Assembly: GCA_016219275.1 (NCBI GenBank)
Contig: JACRBM010000073.1
Span: 1-42,515, forward strand
DNA length: 42,515 bases
Direction: 5' to 3'
Source: Chloroflexota bacterium
GTDB lineage: Bacteria; Chloroflexota; Anaerolineae; UBA4142
Both the position numbers and the translations under genes were made by a program. The notes under the pieces were generated by a model. That model saw nothing but the letters and a program-made list of their open reading frames with translations, did not search any database and was not told where the DNA came from. Below, piece by piece: positions 13,346 through 20,966 of this stretch. Position 1 is the stretch's first letter, and every line of letters begins with the position of its first letter.

Positions 13346-15677
13346 GACCCTCGTATCGCCTCAAGTACGCCACCGCTTCGCCGCGTTCTTCGTCCATCAC
13401 AATTTCCAGGTGACGACCATTCGCGACCGTGGGAACTTCAATCACTTTGATGTATTCGGCATACGCCGCATCGCCGGGCAACAACGGCGCTAACACATTG
13501 GGCGCTTGCGTAAAGAACGCGCGATTGAACGACGTGCCTGGCTCGTGCGGGAATAACGGCAGTGGATAGATGTGCGCCTCCACCAAATCTTGGAAAAAGT
13601 GCGTGCCGTATGACACATCGGGAATGCCTTCCCCACGCGGCAGCGCGATCTCGACGAGCACGCGCGTGTTGTTGATGTCCGCGTACCCCACTTTGAGACC
13701 CAGGTCCATGTTCGCACTGCCCCAGCGCCCCGGACCCATCAAGATGAACGTTTGTCCTTCGAGCCGTTGATTCAAGCGTCCGATCACGCGCGCAAGTTCG
13801 AGTTTCAATGTGGGGTCGCCGAGCTGGCTGTACTTTTCCGGATGCACGTAGACGATGTACCGAATCCGCTGCACGAGTCCTTGGGGGACGAGCCGATTCG
13901 TCGAAAAGACCTGGTCGGTTTCCGGAATGTTCGCGGGCAGTTCGATGCGGGTTCCCGTTTCGTAACTTGTATGCGGACGGCACTGCAAGATGTGCACTCG
14001 CACGCGCGGCTTGTCCGAGTTTTGCAAAATGTCTGCTGTGAACTCGACATCCACCGGGAACGCGTACTCGCGTTCCAAACGCTGGAGTAAGGTTTTCATC
14101 ACCGTCACAAAATCAGTTTTCTGCAAGAGACCATCGAACGTGAGCAACAGATTTTCCGCGCCTTCGAGCAGCGGGTCCGCAAACAGCGATTGAACGTAAT
14201 CGCCCTTGTCTACCGAAACCAGGTACGGCAGGGCTTTGTCGTCGGTTGAAAAGATGGACGCAATCGGACTGGTGGTCAGGATGTTGTTTTCGAGATCAAT
14301 CAAATCAATGAAGCGTTGCGAATGCTTGCGTAATTCATCCGCGCCGACTTCGGGGCGCAAGCGCGGGTGGCTGAGCGCGACCATGCGCGGGAAATCCGCG
14401 CCGACGCGTTCGACCGCGCGCGTGCCCAAGCCCCAGACCAGGCGCACAAAGCCATCCTCGCGGCGGATTTGCGGATTCCACCGGAACGGATTGCGACTGT
14501 ACGCCACGCCCGCGAGCGTGGGAAACAAATACCGGCCGCGGCGCTCGCCTTGCACTTCTTGAATCAAAATCGCCATGCGCTCGTCGTAATCAATCAAGCG
14601 CATACGTTTGCGATACGCCAGCGCGTCTGGGTTGAGCGCGCTCGCGTAGGTGCGTTTGATCGCCGTTGCCAACGCCGCAAAATTTTGTTCGAACGTGCCT
14701 TGATTCGGGCAAAAGAAACTATCGTACTTGCCGGCGAAGGAGGTGCCGAAATTGTCTTCGAGCAAACTCGACGAACGGACGATGAGCGCGCGCTTGCCCA
14801 CCTGCGCGAGCAACTCTCGCAATGGCTCGCTCATTTCTTCCGGCAAACGCGATTCGAGATACGCCTTGACAATGGAAGGATACTCGGCTTCGATTTGTTC
14901 GAGCGGCTTGTACTTTTGATCCACGGAAAAGAGCAAGTTGTTGTGCGAGTTGAACTCGTACAACATACTTGACCCGATGTACCACGAGTTCGGTAAAACG
15001 ATTGCCGGCGCGTGCGCGCCGCTTTGTTCTGCGACGCGTTGGAGAATCTTCCATGCCAGCAACATCCCTGCCGCTTTACCGCCGATTTTGCCGTCGCCGA
15101 TGCGTCGCTGACGAATCTCTTTCAAGTCGTGAATCGTGAACCATTCCTTCGCAATGCGGATGAATCCCAGGTGATCGGTCATCAATGTTTTGAGGACGAC
15201 GACGACCATTTCTTGGATGTGGTGTTGCGCTTGCGCGCGCTCGCTCTGCGGCAGCGCCTCGTAGCGTTCGCCTTGCGCGAGGACCATATCAATCGGCGCG
15301 AGTTCCGGGTTGAAGGTCAGAAACACTTTTTGGCTTGGGTTGCGCTCGGCGACGATGCTCTGGACGATTCCTTCGAACAATTCGTGGGGCAGATTATACG
15401 CAAAGTAGAAATCGGTGAGATAGTCACGTGTCTGTTGCTTGCGCCGTTCCCACACATCCGCCGGTTCTTGGATCAGCGGGTTATCGAGACCTTCGAGGCG
15501 TTGCGTTTGCTCCGCTTTGGTGCGGACTTCAGTTTCGAAATTCGTCCGAGTGATCACGCCGCGTGTGAACAACTCCTCGCGCATGCGCGCGCGAATCTTC
15601 GGCGCGAGAATCGGATACTGGGTAATTTCCAAATACAATTTGAGTACTTTGGGTACTTTGAGTGAATCAGGAGGCAT
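13338..15677 (-). CDS. PEP/pyruvate-binding (PPDK N-terminal) domain protein
   Basis: A large cytoplasmic protein of 779 residues related to the ATP-grasp nucleotide-binding half of pyruvate phosphate dikinase and PEP synthase. Signature segments are IGDGKIGGKAAGMLLAWKIL (about 198-217), ALIVRSSSLLEDNFGTSFAG with its Arg-Ser-Ser-Ser (about 300-320) and GVAYSRNPFRW (about 395). The swivelling phospho-histidine domain and the C-terminal TIM barrel of true PpsA/PpdK are not present, so it cannot complete the PEP synthase reaction alone. The first 190 residues and the last 200 are not domains I recognise. Possible roles are phosphotransfer to a partner or a nucleotide-dependent regulatory function. 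It lies between the CNNM transporter and flippase-like genes on the same strand. ATG at 15677 has GGAG 11 bp upstream. Confidence 0.82.
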   Translation of the reverse strand: MPPDSLKVPKVLKLYLEITQYPILAPKIRARMREELFTRGVITRTNFETEVRTKAEQTQRLEGLDNPLIQEPADVWERRKQQTRDYLTDFYFAYNLPHELFEGIVQSIVAERNPSQKVFLTFNPELAPIDMVLAQGERYEALPQSERAQAQHHIQEMVVVVLKTLMTDHLGFIRIAKEWFTIHDLKEIRQRRIGDGKIGGKAAGMLLAWKILQRVAEQSGAHAPAIVLPNSWYIGSSMLYEFNSHNNLLFSVDQKYKPLEQIEAEYPSIVKAYLESRLPEEMSEPLRELLAQVGKRALIVRSSSLLEDNFGTSFAGKYDSFFCPNQGTFEQNFAALATAIKRTYASALNPDALAYRKRMRLIDYDERMAILIQEVQGERRGRYLFPTLAGVAYSRNPFRWNPQIRREDGFVRLVWGLGTRAVERVGADFPRMVALSHPRLRPEVGADELRKHSQRFIDLIDLENNILTTSPIASIFSTDDKALPYLVSVDKGDYVQSLFADPLLEGAENLLLTFDGLLQKTDFVTVMKTLLQRLEREYAFPVDVEFTADILQNSDKPRVRVHILQCRPHTSYETGTRIELPANIPETDQVFSTNRLVPQGLVQRIRYIVYVHPEKYSQLGDPTLKLELARVIGRLNQRLEGQTFILMGPGRWGSANMDLGLKVGYADINNTRVLVEIALPRGEGIPDVSYGTHFFQDLVEAHIYPLPLFPHEPGTSFNRAFFTQAPNVLAPLLPGDAAYAEYIKVIEVPTVANGRHLEIVMDEERGEAVAYLRRYEGHG

Positions 15678-15705
15678 TGTGTCTTGCTCCGGCTAGAAGA
15701 ATGTA

Positions 15706-15753
15706 ACAAGGATACAGACGCTCACCTATTTCCTTGTCAACCTGTGTCCTTGT
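15706..15753. repeat. Inverted repeat ACAAGGATACAG / CTGTGTCCTTGT
   Basis: ACAAGGATACAG (15706-15717) and CTGTGTCCTTGT (15742-15753) are inverse copies with one mismatch, 24 bp apart, in the gap between the CNNM and PEP-binding genes. Confidence 0.6.
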
Positions 15754-15762
15754 CTACTGCCA

Positions 15763-17061
15763 TTACAATCGCGTAATCAACACCTTTTCGATTTTCGGTC
15801 CGCTCATGCCGGTGATCGTCAATTTGAGATTCTCGAATTTGAACTGCTCGCCTTCTTTCGGAATGTGGCGGAGCGTGTGCAACACAAACCCGGCGACGGT
15901 TTCGTACCCGTCGCTTTCGGGCAGGTGAATGCCGAGTTGTTCGTTCATTTCTTCGACTTGCATCTGCGCGTCCACTTGCATCGTGTGCTCGTCAATCGTC
16001 TCGACGAGCGGGTCTTCTTGTGCGACCTCGTCGCTCAAGCGTCCCACGATGCGTTCGACCAAATCTTCGAGCGTGACCATGCCGGCGGTGCCGCCAAATT
16101 CGTCAATCACAATCGCGATGTGAATTTTCTGCGACTGCATCTCGGCGAATAGGCGTCCGACGCGTTTCGATTCCGGCACGTAGAGCGCGGGTCGCACATG
16201 TGCGCGTACCGCCGCGTCAAGCGCGCGCGCGCCCTGGGACGCAATCGCGCGCAACACATCTTTGATCGCGATAAAGCCGGTGATGTTGTCCGAAGTTTGC
16301 GCGTAAATCGGGTAACGCGCGTGACGCACCTCGCTGAACGTTTGCAGAAATTCGGCGATGGTCGTGTTCTCTTCGACCGCGGTCATTTCGTTGCGCGGGA
16401 TCATCAACTCGCGCACCAACCGATCTTCGAACTCGAACACGTTGTGCAACATTTTTTCTTCGTGTTGCTCCAACTCGCCGGATTCGGTGCTCGCGCTGAC
16501 GAGCATTTTCAATTCTTCGATGGTGTGCCCCATCTGCGCGTCGGTCGGCAATTGCAGATGAAACAAACGCAAGATCGTCGCGGCGCTGTGGTTCAACAGC
16601 CACACGAACGGACGAAAGATGTTTCCAAAAATCAACGTGGGTAAACCGACCGCCAACGCGATGCGTTCAGTGTAGCGCAACGCAATCGCTTTGGGTAGCA
16701 ACTCGCCAAGCAGAATCACCAAATAAGTGATGATGAGAAACGTGACGACGGACGAAAGTCCGGGAATCGCAATGCCAGCAAATATCGGCGCGATCATGCT
16801 TTCCAGCGTCGGCTCTGCGATCCACCCCAATCCCAGCCCCGCACCGGTGATGGCAACCTGTACGGTCGCGATAAAACCGGTCGGATCGCGCAACAAGGTT
16901 TGCACCACGCGCGCGGCGGAATCGCCTTCCGTTGCGAGTTGTTCCACGCGGGTACGCCGCACACTGATCAATCCGATTTCTGCCGCGACAAAAAACGCGT
17001 TCGCGAAAATCAGTGCGCCAACACTGGCGAGTTTGAGCACGATAAAAAGCGGCTCGTCCAT
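15763..17061 (-). CDS. CNNM/CorC (HlyC-type) family transporter
   Basis: A membrane protein of 432 residues of the CNNM/CorC family, proposed to export Mg2+ or other divalent ions. The DUF21 membrane domain covers about residues 1-190 with hydrophobic helices and the ANAFFVAAEIGLISVRRTRV start typical of the family. Two CBS domains follow (about 205-330: ELMIPRNEMTAVEENTTIAE and PALYVPESKRVGRLFAEMQ), with the CBS-end block IHIAIVIDEFGGTAGMVTLEDLVE. A CorC/HlyC domain ends the protein (about 345-432). CBS domains normally bind adenine nucleotides and gate transport. Start ATG at 17061 has GGGGGAGGA immediately upstream. It begins the minus-strand run of three genes; the gap to the PEP-binding gene is 85 bp. 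Confidence 0.92.
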   Translation of the reverse strand: MDEPLFIVLKLASVGALIFANAFFVAAEIGLISVRRTRVEQLATEGDSAARVVQTLLRDPTGFIATVQVAITGAGLGLGWIAEPTLESMIAPIFAGIAIPGLSSVVTFLIITYLVILLGELLPKAIALRYTERIALAVGLPTLIFGNIFRPFVWLLNHSAATILRLFHLQLPTDAQMGHTIEELKMLVSASTESGELEQHEEKMLHNVFEFEDRLVRELMIPRNEMTAVEENTTIAEFLQTFSEVRHARYPIYAQTSDNITGFIAIKDVLRAIASQGARALDAAVRAHVRPALYVPESKRVGRLFAEMQSQKIHIAIVIDEFGGTAGMVTLEDLVERIVGRLSDEVAQEDPLVETIDEHTMQVDAQMQVEEMNEQLGIHLPESDGYETVAGFVLHTLRHIPKEGEQFKFENLKLTITGMSGPKIEKVLITRL

Positions 17062-17121
17062 TCCTCCCCCAGTTACTTGCTTGCTTGCCCAACTTGTGTT
17101 AGTTTAGGTCTTGAATATTTT

Positions 17122-17155
17122 TACCACGGAGTACAAATCTGTGTTCTCCGTAGTA
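17122..17155. repeat. Inverted repeat of the ACCACGGAG type
   Basis: TACCACGGAGTACA (17122-17135) and TGTTCTCCGTAGTA (17142-17155) pair at 12 of 14 positions around a 6-nt loop, in the divergent gap between the CNNM and mevalonate kinase genes. Confidence 0.6.
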
Positions 17156-17203
17156 CGATGATCGAGTGTATCTTCACTTACATTTTACCACAAGGGTTTC
17201 ACT

Positions 17204-18127
17204 TTGAGCAAAGCATCCGCGCCGGGCAAAATCATTCTTTTTGGCGAACATGCGGTCGTTTACGGACGCCCGGCGATTGCTATGCCGGTACTTCAGGTGC
17301 GTGCCGAAGCGACTGTCACCGTAACGCGTGATGACGATGTGACGATTGACGCGCCGGACATTGCGCGCGCGTTCACACTGCGCGGCGCGGCGGACGACGA
17401 TCCGCTTGCCGCGATCATTCGCGCGACGTGCACGCATCTCGGCGTCGCGTCGGGCGGATTCAACGTGCAAGTTCGTTCGACGATTCCGGTCGCGCGCGGG
17501 TTGGGGAGCGGCGCGGCGGTGTCGGTTGCGGTCGCGCGCGCGCTTGCCGTGCATTTCAGGCGCGATGTATCACGCGACGACATTTCCACGCTCGCGTATA
17601 AAGTCGAACAATTGCATCACGGCACGCCGAGCGGCATTGACAATACGGTCATCGCGTTCGAACAACCGGTGTACTTTGTGCGCGGTCAGCCCATCGAATC
17701 GTTTCGCGTCGCGCGACCATTCACGATAATCATCGCGGACACCGGCGTTCCCGCACTGACCAAAGTCGCGGTTGGCGATGTGCGCCGCGCGTGGGAACAA
17801 AATCGCGTCGAGTACGAAACCATCTTCGACCACATCGGCGCGATTGCGCGTGATGCGCGCGCGGCAATCGAGCAGGGGAATGCGGACGCGCTCGGCGAGT
17901 TGATGAACGCGAACCAGGCACTCTTGCGCGCGATTGACGTGTCGTCGCCGGAAATCGAAACGCTCGTGGACGCGGCTCGGCGCGCGGGCGCGCGCGGCGC
18001 GAAACTCTCCGGCGGCGGACGCGGCGGCAACGTCATCGCGCTCGTGGACGGGGTTACCCAAGACGCAGTGGTGCGCGCTTTGCGCTATGCCGGGGCGCGC
18101 GATGTAACGGTGACGCGGGTGGAATGA
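17204..18127 (+). CDS. mvk: Mevalonate kinase
   Basis: Phosphorylates mevalonate with ATP to 5-phosphomevalonate in the mevalonate route to isoprenoids, in the cytoplasm. The GHMP-kinase fold is clear: SAPGKIILFGEHAVVYGRPA (4-24) with motif 1, the ATP loop IPVARGLGSGAAVSVA (94-109), HGTPSGIDN (139-147) with the likely catalytic Asp146, and motif 3 KLSGGGRGGN near residue 265. The length, 307, is right for the family. The usual GLGSSAA is GLGSGAA here, which I believe other bacterial members share. The start is TTG at 17204, directly before the SKASAPGK start of the family; the ribosome site is weak. Its stop overlaps the GT2 gene (ATGA). Phosphomevalonate kinase and diphosphomevalonate decarboxylase are not in this window. 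Confidence 0.92.
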   Translation: MSKASAPGKIILFGEHAVVYGRPAIAMPVLQVRAEATVTVTRDDDVTIDAPDIARAFTLRGAADDDPLAAIIRATCTHLGVASGGFNVQVRSTIPVARGLGSGAAVSVAVARALAVHFRRDVSRDDISTLAYKVEQLHHGTPSGIDNTVIAFEQPVYFVRGQPIESFRVARPFTIIIADTGVPALTKVAVGDVRRAWEQNRVEYETIFDHIGAIARDARAAIEQGNADALGELMNANQALLRAIDVSSPEIETLVDAARRAGARGAKLSGGGRGGNVIALVDGVTQDAVVRALRYAGARDVTVTRVE

Positions 18128-19200
18128 AGATGCCGCGACTTTCCGTGATCATCCCCGCGCTCAACGAAGCGCAAACCTTGCCGCAACTTCTGCGCGCGTT
18201 GAGAATGCAAACGTGCGCGCCGGACGAAATCATCGTCGCGGACGCCGGCTCGACCGATGGCACCATCGAGTTGGCGCGCGAGTACGGCGCGCACGTCGTG
18301 CCCGGTGGCAAGCCCGGCGCGGGACGCAACTCCGGTGCACGCGCCGCGACCGGCGACGTGTTCTTGTTTCTCGACGCGGATGTGCTGCCCGCGCGCGAGT
18401 TCATCGCGACGGCGCTCGACGAATTTACCGAATCGAACTATGTAGTCGCCACGACGTTGATCGCGCCGCTTGAAGACGCATTGCCGGACAAGGTGATGGT
18501 CGAGGTGGCGAATCTCTATCTTCAAGTTGTGCAACCGTTTTCGCCGCACGCGCCCGGCTTTTGTATTATCGTCCGCCGCGCGGTGCACCAAGCGATTGGC
18601 GGTTTTGACGAAGCGATTGTGATGGCGGAAGACCATGATTACGTTCAACGCGCGGCGAAGTACGGCGAGTTTGGCGTACTCACACGCGCGGCGATTCCGG
18701 TTTCCTTGCGGCGTGTTGAAAAAGACGGTTTGTTGCCGCTCGCGTTCAAATACGCGTGGTGTGAAATGTACGCGCTTGCCGGCAAACCGATCTACTCGGT
18801 CCCGTTCGAGTACAACATGGGCGGCTTGCCGCTCGACGTGACGCGTACCGCGCGACGCATCGTTGACATCGCGCAACTGCGCGAGCAACTGGGTCAATTC
18901 GAGAACCCGATTCAACGCATCAGCGCGGTTGGCTTGGCGCATCTCGAAAAACTCGCGCAGTTCGACTGGCGCGAAATCGCGCGCGAACGTTTCCAACTGC
19001 AACTCGATCCGCCCGACGCGGCGATTTTGCATCGCTATTTGTCGCGCCGTCTTGAATTGATACGCGCGTCCGGGCGACCGTTGCGCGAGACGTTGAACAA
19101 ATTGCAGACGCGTCCGATCAAGGAGAGCATTCGTTTGCTCGACCTCAATGCGTGGGTGAATGAACAGCGCGAAATGATTCGGCGTTGGACGCGGCAATGA
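18124..19200 (+). CDS. Glycosyltransferase family 2
   Basis: A GT-A-fold glycosyltransferase of 358 residues. The nucleotide-sugar binding domain starts RLSVIIPALNEAQTLPQLLR (5-24), followed by DEIIVADAGSTDGT (38-51), PGAGRNSGARAATGDVFLF and the metal-binding DADV (DXD-like, near residue 84). EDHDYVQRA near residue 170 fits the downstream acidic catalytic motif. A hydrophobic stretch near residue 215 may touch the membrane; a helical, charged C-terminus of about 110 residues has no known domain. It overlaps the mevalonate kinase gene by 4 bp, so both may belong to one operon, perhaps because isoprenoid lipids carry the sugars; this is only inference. Donor and acceptor are unknown. Confidence 0.88.
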   Translation: MKMPRLSVIIPALNEAQTLPQLLRALRMQTCAPDEIIVADAGSTDGTIELAREYGAHVVPGGKPGAGRNSGARAATGDVFLFLDADVLPAREFIATALDEFTESNYVVATTLIAPLEDALPDKVMVEVANLYLQVVQPFSPHAPGFCIIVRRAVHQAIGGFDEAIVMAEDHDYVQRAAKYGEFGVLTRAAIPVSLRRVEKDGLLPLAFKYAWCEMYALAGKPIYSVPFEYNMGGLPLDVTRTARRIVDIAQLREQLGQFENPIQRISAVGLAHLEKLAQFDWREIARERFQLQLDPPDAAILHRYLSRRLELIRASGRPLRETLNKLQTRPIKESIRLLDLNAWVNEQREMIRRWTRQ

Positions 19201-19211
19201 GATAAATTTTG

Positions 19212-19281
19212 GGACGCGGACAAGCGCGGACAAGCGCGGATGTTTATTTTTATCCGCGTTTGTCCGCGTTAATCCGCGTCC
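19212..19281. repeat. Long hairpin built from GCGGACAA / ATCCGCGTT units
   Basis: The left arm (19212-19241, repeated CGCGGACAAG) is complementary to the right arm (19252-19281, ATCCGCGTTTGTCCGCGTT and a final ATCCGCGTCC), forming a hairpin of about 30 bp with few mismatches around a T-rich loop. The right arm matches the tandem units at 11031-11062. Confidence 0.75.
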
Positions 19282-19342
19282 TATTTTCAGAGAAGTTGTT
19301 CATTCGCCGTTGGCGCACCAGCGGTCGAATGAAAATCCAGAC

Positions 19343-19388
19343 ACCCCACCCTTCCCTCCCCTTTGCAAGGGGAGGGTTAGGGAGGGGT
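19343..19388. repeat. Palindromic C/G-rich repeat CCCTCCCC...GGGGAGGG
   Basis: CCCTCCCCTT (19354-19363) and AAGGGGAGGG (19367-19376) are perfect arms around TGC, extended outward by ACCCC and GGGGT blocks. A similar, longer palindrome closes the window (42437-42515). It ends 17 bp before the start of the methyltransferase gene. Confidence 0.7.
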
Positions 19389-19405
19389 ATTTTCAAGGGA
19401 ACGAA

Positions 19406-20368
19406 ATGAATTTTGAAACGTTCTTTGCCAACACCGATTTGATTCTGACCGAGGGTTCGGTCTACGAACGATTGCGCCGGCATCCGGCGATCCAGTTCGA
19501 TCCGTTTCTCGCGCACGCGACGCTCGTCTACGATCCTGGGTCGGCGCAGATTTTGGAGCAGGTGCATCGCGAGTATCTCGACGTTGGACAACATTATCAT
19601 CTGCCGATGCTCGCGCTCGCGGACACTTGGCGCGCGAGTCGCGAGCGCATTGAGCATTCCGCGTTTCATGATCGCGCGGTGAATCAGGACAACATACGCT
19701 TTTTGCGCGCGATTTGCGCGAGCTACGCGAGTACGGACGCGCCCATCTTTGTCGGCGCGGATATCGGACCGCGCGGCGATGCGTACAAACCGGCGGAGGC
19801 GCTGGATAAGGAGCGCGCCGCATTGTTTCACGCATACCAAATCGAAGCGATTGCCGAAACGAATCCTGATTACATTCTCGCGGCGACCTTGCCCGCGTTT
19901 TCCGAAGCATTCGGCATTGCGATCGCGATGGCGCGCGTGGCATCGCCGTACATCCTGAGTTTCGTCGTGCGCTCCAACGGACAAATTTTGGACGGTACGC
20001 CGTTACATCGCGCGATTCAGGAAATTGATTCAAGTGTCGCGCGACCGCCGTTCGGATACCAAGTGAACTGCGTGCATCCGGCGGTTTTCAGTCAGGCGCT
20101 CGTGAACGACGAGATCGCCAAACATGCGCTCGCATCGCGCGTGATTGGTTTGCAGGCGAACACGTCGTCCAAGAGTCCCGAAGAATTGGATGGATTGGCG
20201 GAATTGGATTCGGAAGAGCCAGAACCCTTCGGCGCGCTGATGGCGGGCATTCATCGCGAGTTTGGCGCGCGCATTCTCGGCGGATGTTGCGGCACAGATA
20301 CGCGCCACATCGAAAGCATCGCGCGAAATGCGCGTGCGACTAAAGTCATAGACGCGTCCGCCGTTTGA
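19406..20368 (+). CDS. Homocysteine S-methyltransferase family protein
   Basis: A zinc-dependent methyltransferase of 320 residues that transfers a methyl group to homocysteine, giving methionine, by family. The three zinc-ligand cysteines are in place: NCVHP (Cys222) and GGCCGTD (Cys294, Cys295). The barrel fold is seen in DLILTEGSVYERLRR (11-25), LPMLALADTW (66-75) and GADIGPRGDAY (117-126). ATG at 19406 is chosen with AAGGGA 7 bp upstream; longer frames to the left would cover the repeat. No cobalamin or folate domain is present, so the methyl donor may be S-methylmethionine, betaine or another small compound. It stands alone, without methionine-pathway genes close by. Confidence 0.88.
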   Translation: MNFETFFANTDLILTEGSVYERLRRHPAIQFDPFLAHATLVYDPGSAQILEQVHREYLDVGQHYHLPMLALADTWRASRERIEHSAFHDRAVNQDNIRFLRAICASYASTDAPIFVGADIGPRGDAYKPAEALDKERAALFHAYQIEAIAETNPDYILAATLPAFSEAFGIAIAMARVASPYILSFVVRSNGQILDGTPLHRAIQEIDSSVARPPFGYQVNCVHPAVFSQALVNDEIAKHALASRVIGLQANTSSKSPEELDGLAELDSEEPEPFGALMAGIHREFGARILGGCCGTDTRHIESIARNARATKVIDASAV

Positions 20369-20390
20369 CGCGATAATCGGGCGAACGAAA

Positions 20391-20405
20391 AACCTTCGCA
20401 AGGTT
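20391..20405. repeat. Single copy of the AACCTTCGCAAGGTT palindrome
   Basis: A 15-nt perfect palindrome with a CGC centre, the half-unit of the family at 3292, 4081 and 6063. It is flanked on both sides by CGATAATCG (20371-20379 and 20411-20419). Confidence 0.65.
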
Positions 20406-20449
20406 GAATGCGATAATCGCGCAAGTCAACTTTACCGAAAAGGAGAACC

Positions 20450-20650
20450 ATGAGTCAAGATAGTGTACGCTGTTTGCACTGCGGACGAACGAGCGGCGAG
20501 GTGCCTTTGCTCAGTTTGCATTATGCCGACAAGCAATTCTGGATTTGTCCGCAAGGATTGCCTTTGCTGATTCACAAACCTCAGCAATTGCCGCTGCTCG
20601 CCGGCGCGTGGACGGAGCAAGACGCGCCCGCGCCGCATCACGATCACTAG
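20450..20650 (+). CDS. Small Cys-containing (zinc-ribbon-like) protein
   Basis: A protein of 66 residues. It has CLHC near the start (Cys8, Cys11), a third Cys in FWICPQGLP (Cys33) and a His-rich end, a pattern suggestive of a metal-binding ribbon; a fourth strong ligand is not obvious, though His38 or a terminal His might serve. The LLSLHYADKQFWICP segment has alternating strand-like character. ATG at 20450 has GGAG 5 bp upstream, a strong translation signal. A second small ORF begins 9 bp after the stop. No function is proposed. Confidence 0.75.
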   Translation: MSQDSVRCLHCGRTSGEVPLLSLHYADKQFWICPQGLPLLIHKPQQLPLLAGAWTEQDAPAPHHDH

Positions 20651-20658
20651 GCGCGGCA

Positions 20659-20865
20659 ATGATCACATTCAAGTGCGCGGCGAGTTGTTATGGCGCGCCG
20701 CTCACGTTGTGCCTCGTCGCTTGTCCCAACCAGCCACACCTGGGCGAGCCGGGCGAGATCGAATGTGATGACTCGGCATCGCGCCTGGACGATTCCGGGG
20801 ACGAATTGATGCGCGTGGTTTTTCTCGACGCATCGTCCAAACCCGGCGATCCGCGCGACGACTGA
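20659..20865 (+). CDS. Hypothetical small protein
   Basis: A possible protein of 68 residues, directly after the zinc-ribbon-like gene and before a strong terminator. Its first half has five Cys (KCAASCYGAPLTLCLVACP... then ECDD) and its second half is acidic (DDSASRLDDSGDEL), ending near VVFLDASSKPGDPRDD. No domain is recognised. The start ATG at 20659 has only a weak GGCGCGG upstream; translation may be coupled to the gene before it. The clean position between a gene and a terminator argues for it, composition alone does not. Confidence 0.4.
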   Translation: MITFKCAASCYGAPLTLCLVACPNQPHLGEPGEIECDDSASRLDDSGDELMRVVFLDASSKPGDPRDD

Positions 20866-20880
20866 ACGCGCGCGAATTCA

Positions 20881-20920
20881 AAAGGCAGACACGCGTATCA
20901 TACGCCGTGTCTGCCTTTTT
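20881..20920 (+). terminator. Terminator after the small-protein genes
   Basis: AAAGGCAGACACG (20881-20893) pairs perfectly with CGTGTCTGCCTTT (20906-20918), with an inner CGTA/TACG pair, then a T-run. Confidence 0.88.
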
Positions 20921-20931
20921 GTTTTCAGATG

Positions 20932-20940
20932 TGCTATAAT
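20932..20940 (+). promoter_or_regulatory. Extended -10 element upstream of the metalloprotease gene
   Basis: TGC followed by a perfect TATAAT (20935-20940), 27 bp before the start codon and just after the terminator. No good -35 is seen at 17 bp; the extended -10 may suffice. Confidence 0.5.
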
Positions 20941-20966
20941 TGGCGCGCTCCGAGGGAGATGAATGG

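Noticed and set aside
17062-17203. Magnesium riboswitch for the CNNM/CorC gene
   Set aside because: The divergent gap is only 142 bp and is taken up by an ACCACGGAG inverted repeat; no M-box features seen.
19201-19405. SAM-type riboswitch before the homocysteine methyltransferase
   Set aside because: The gap consists of two palindromic repeats; no SAM riboswitch core is visible.
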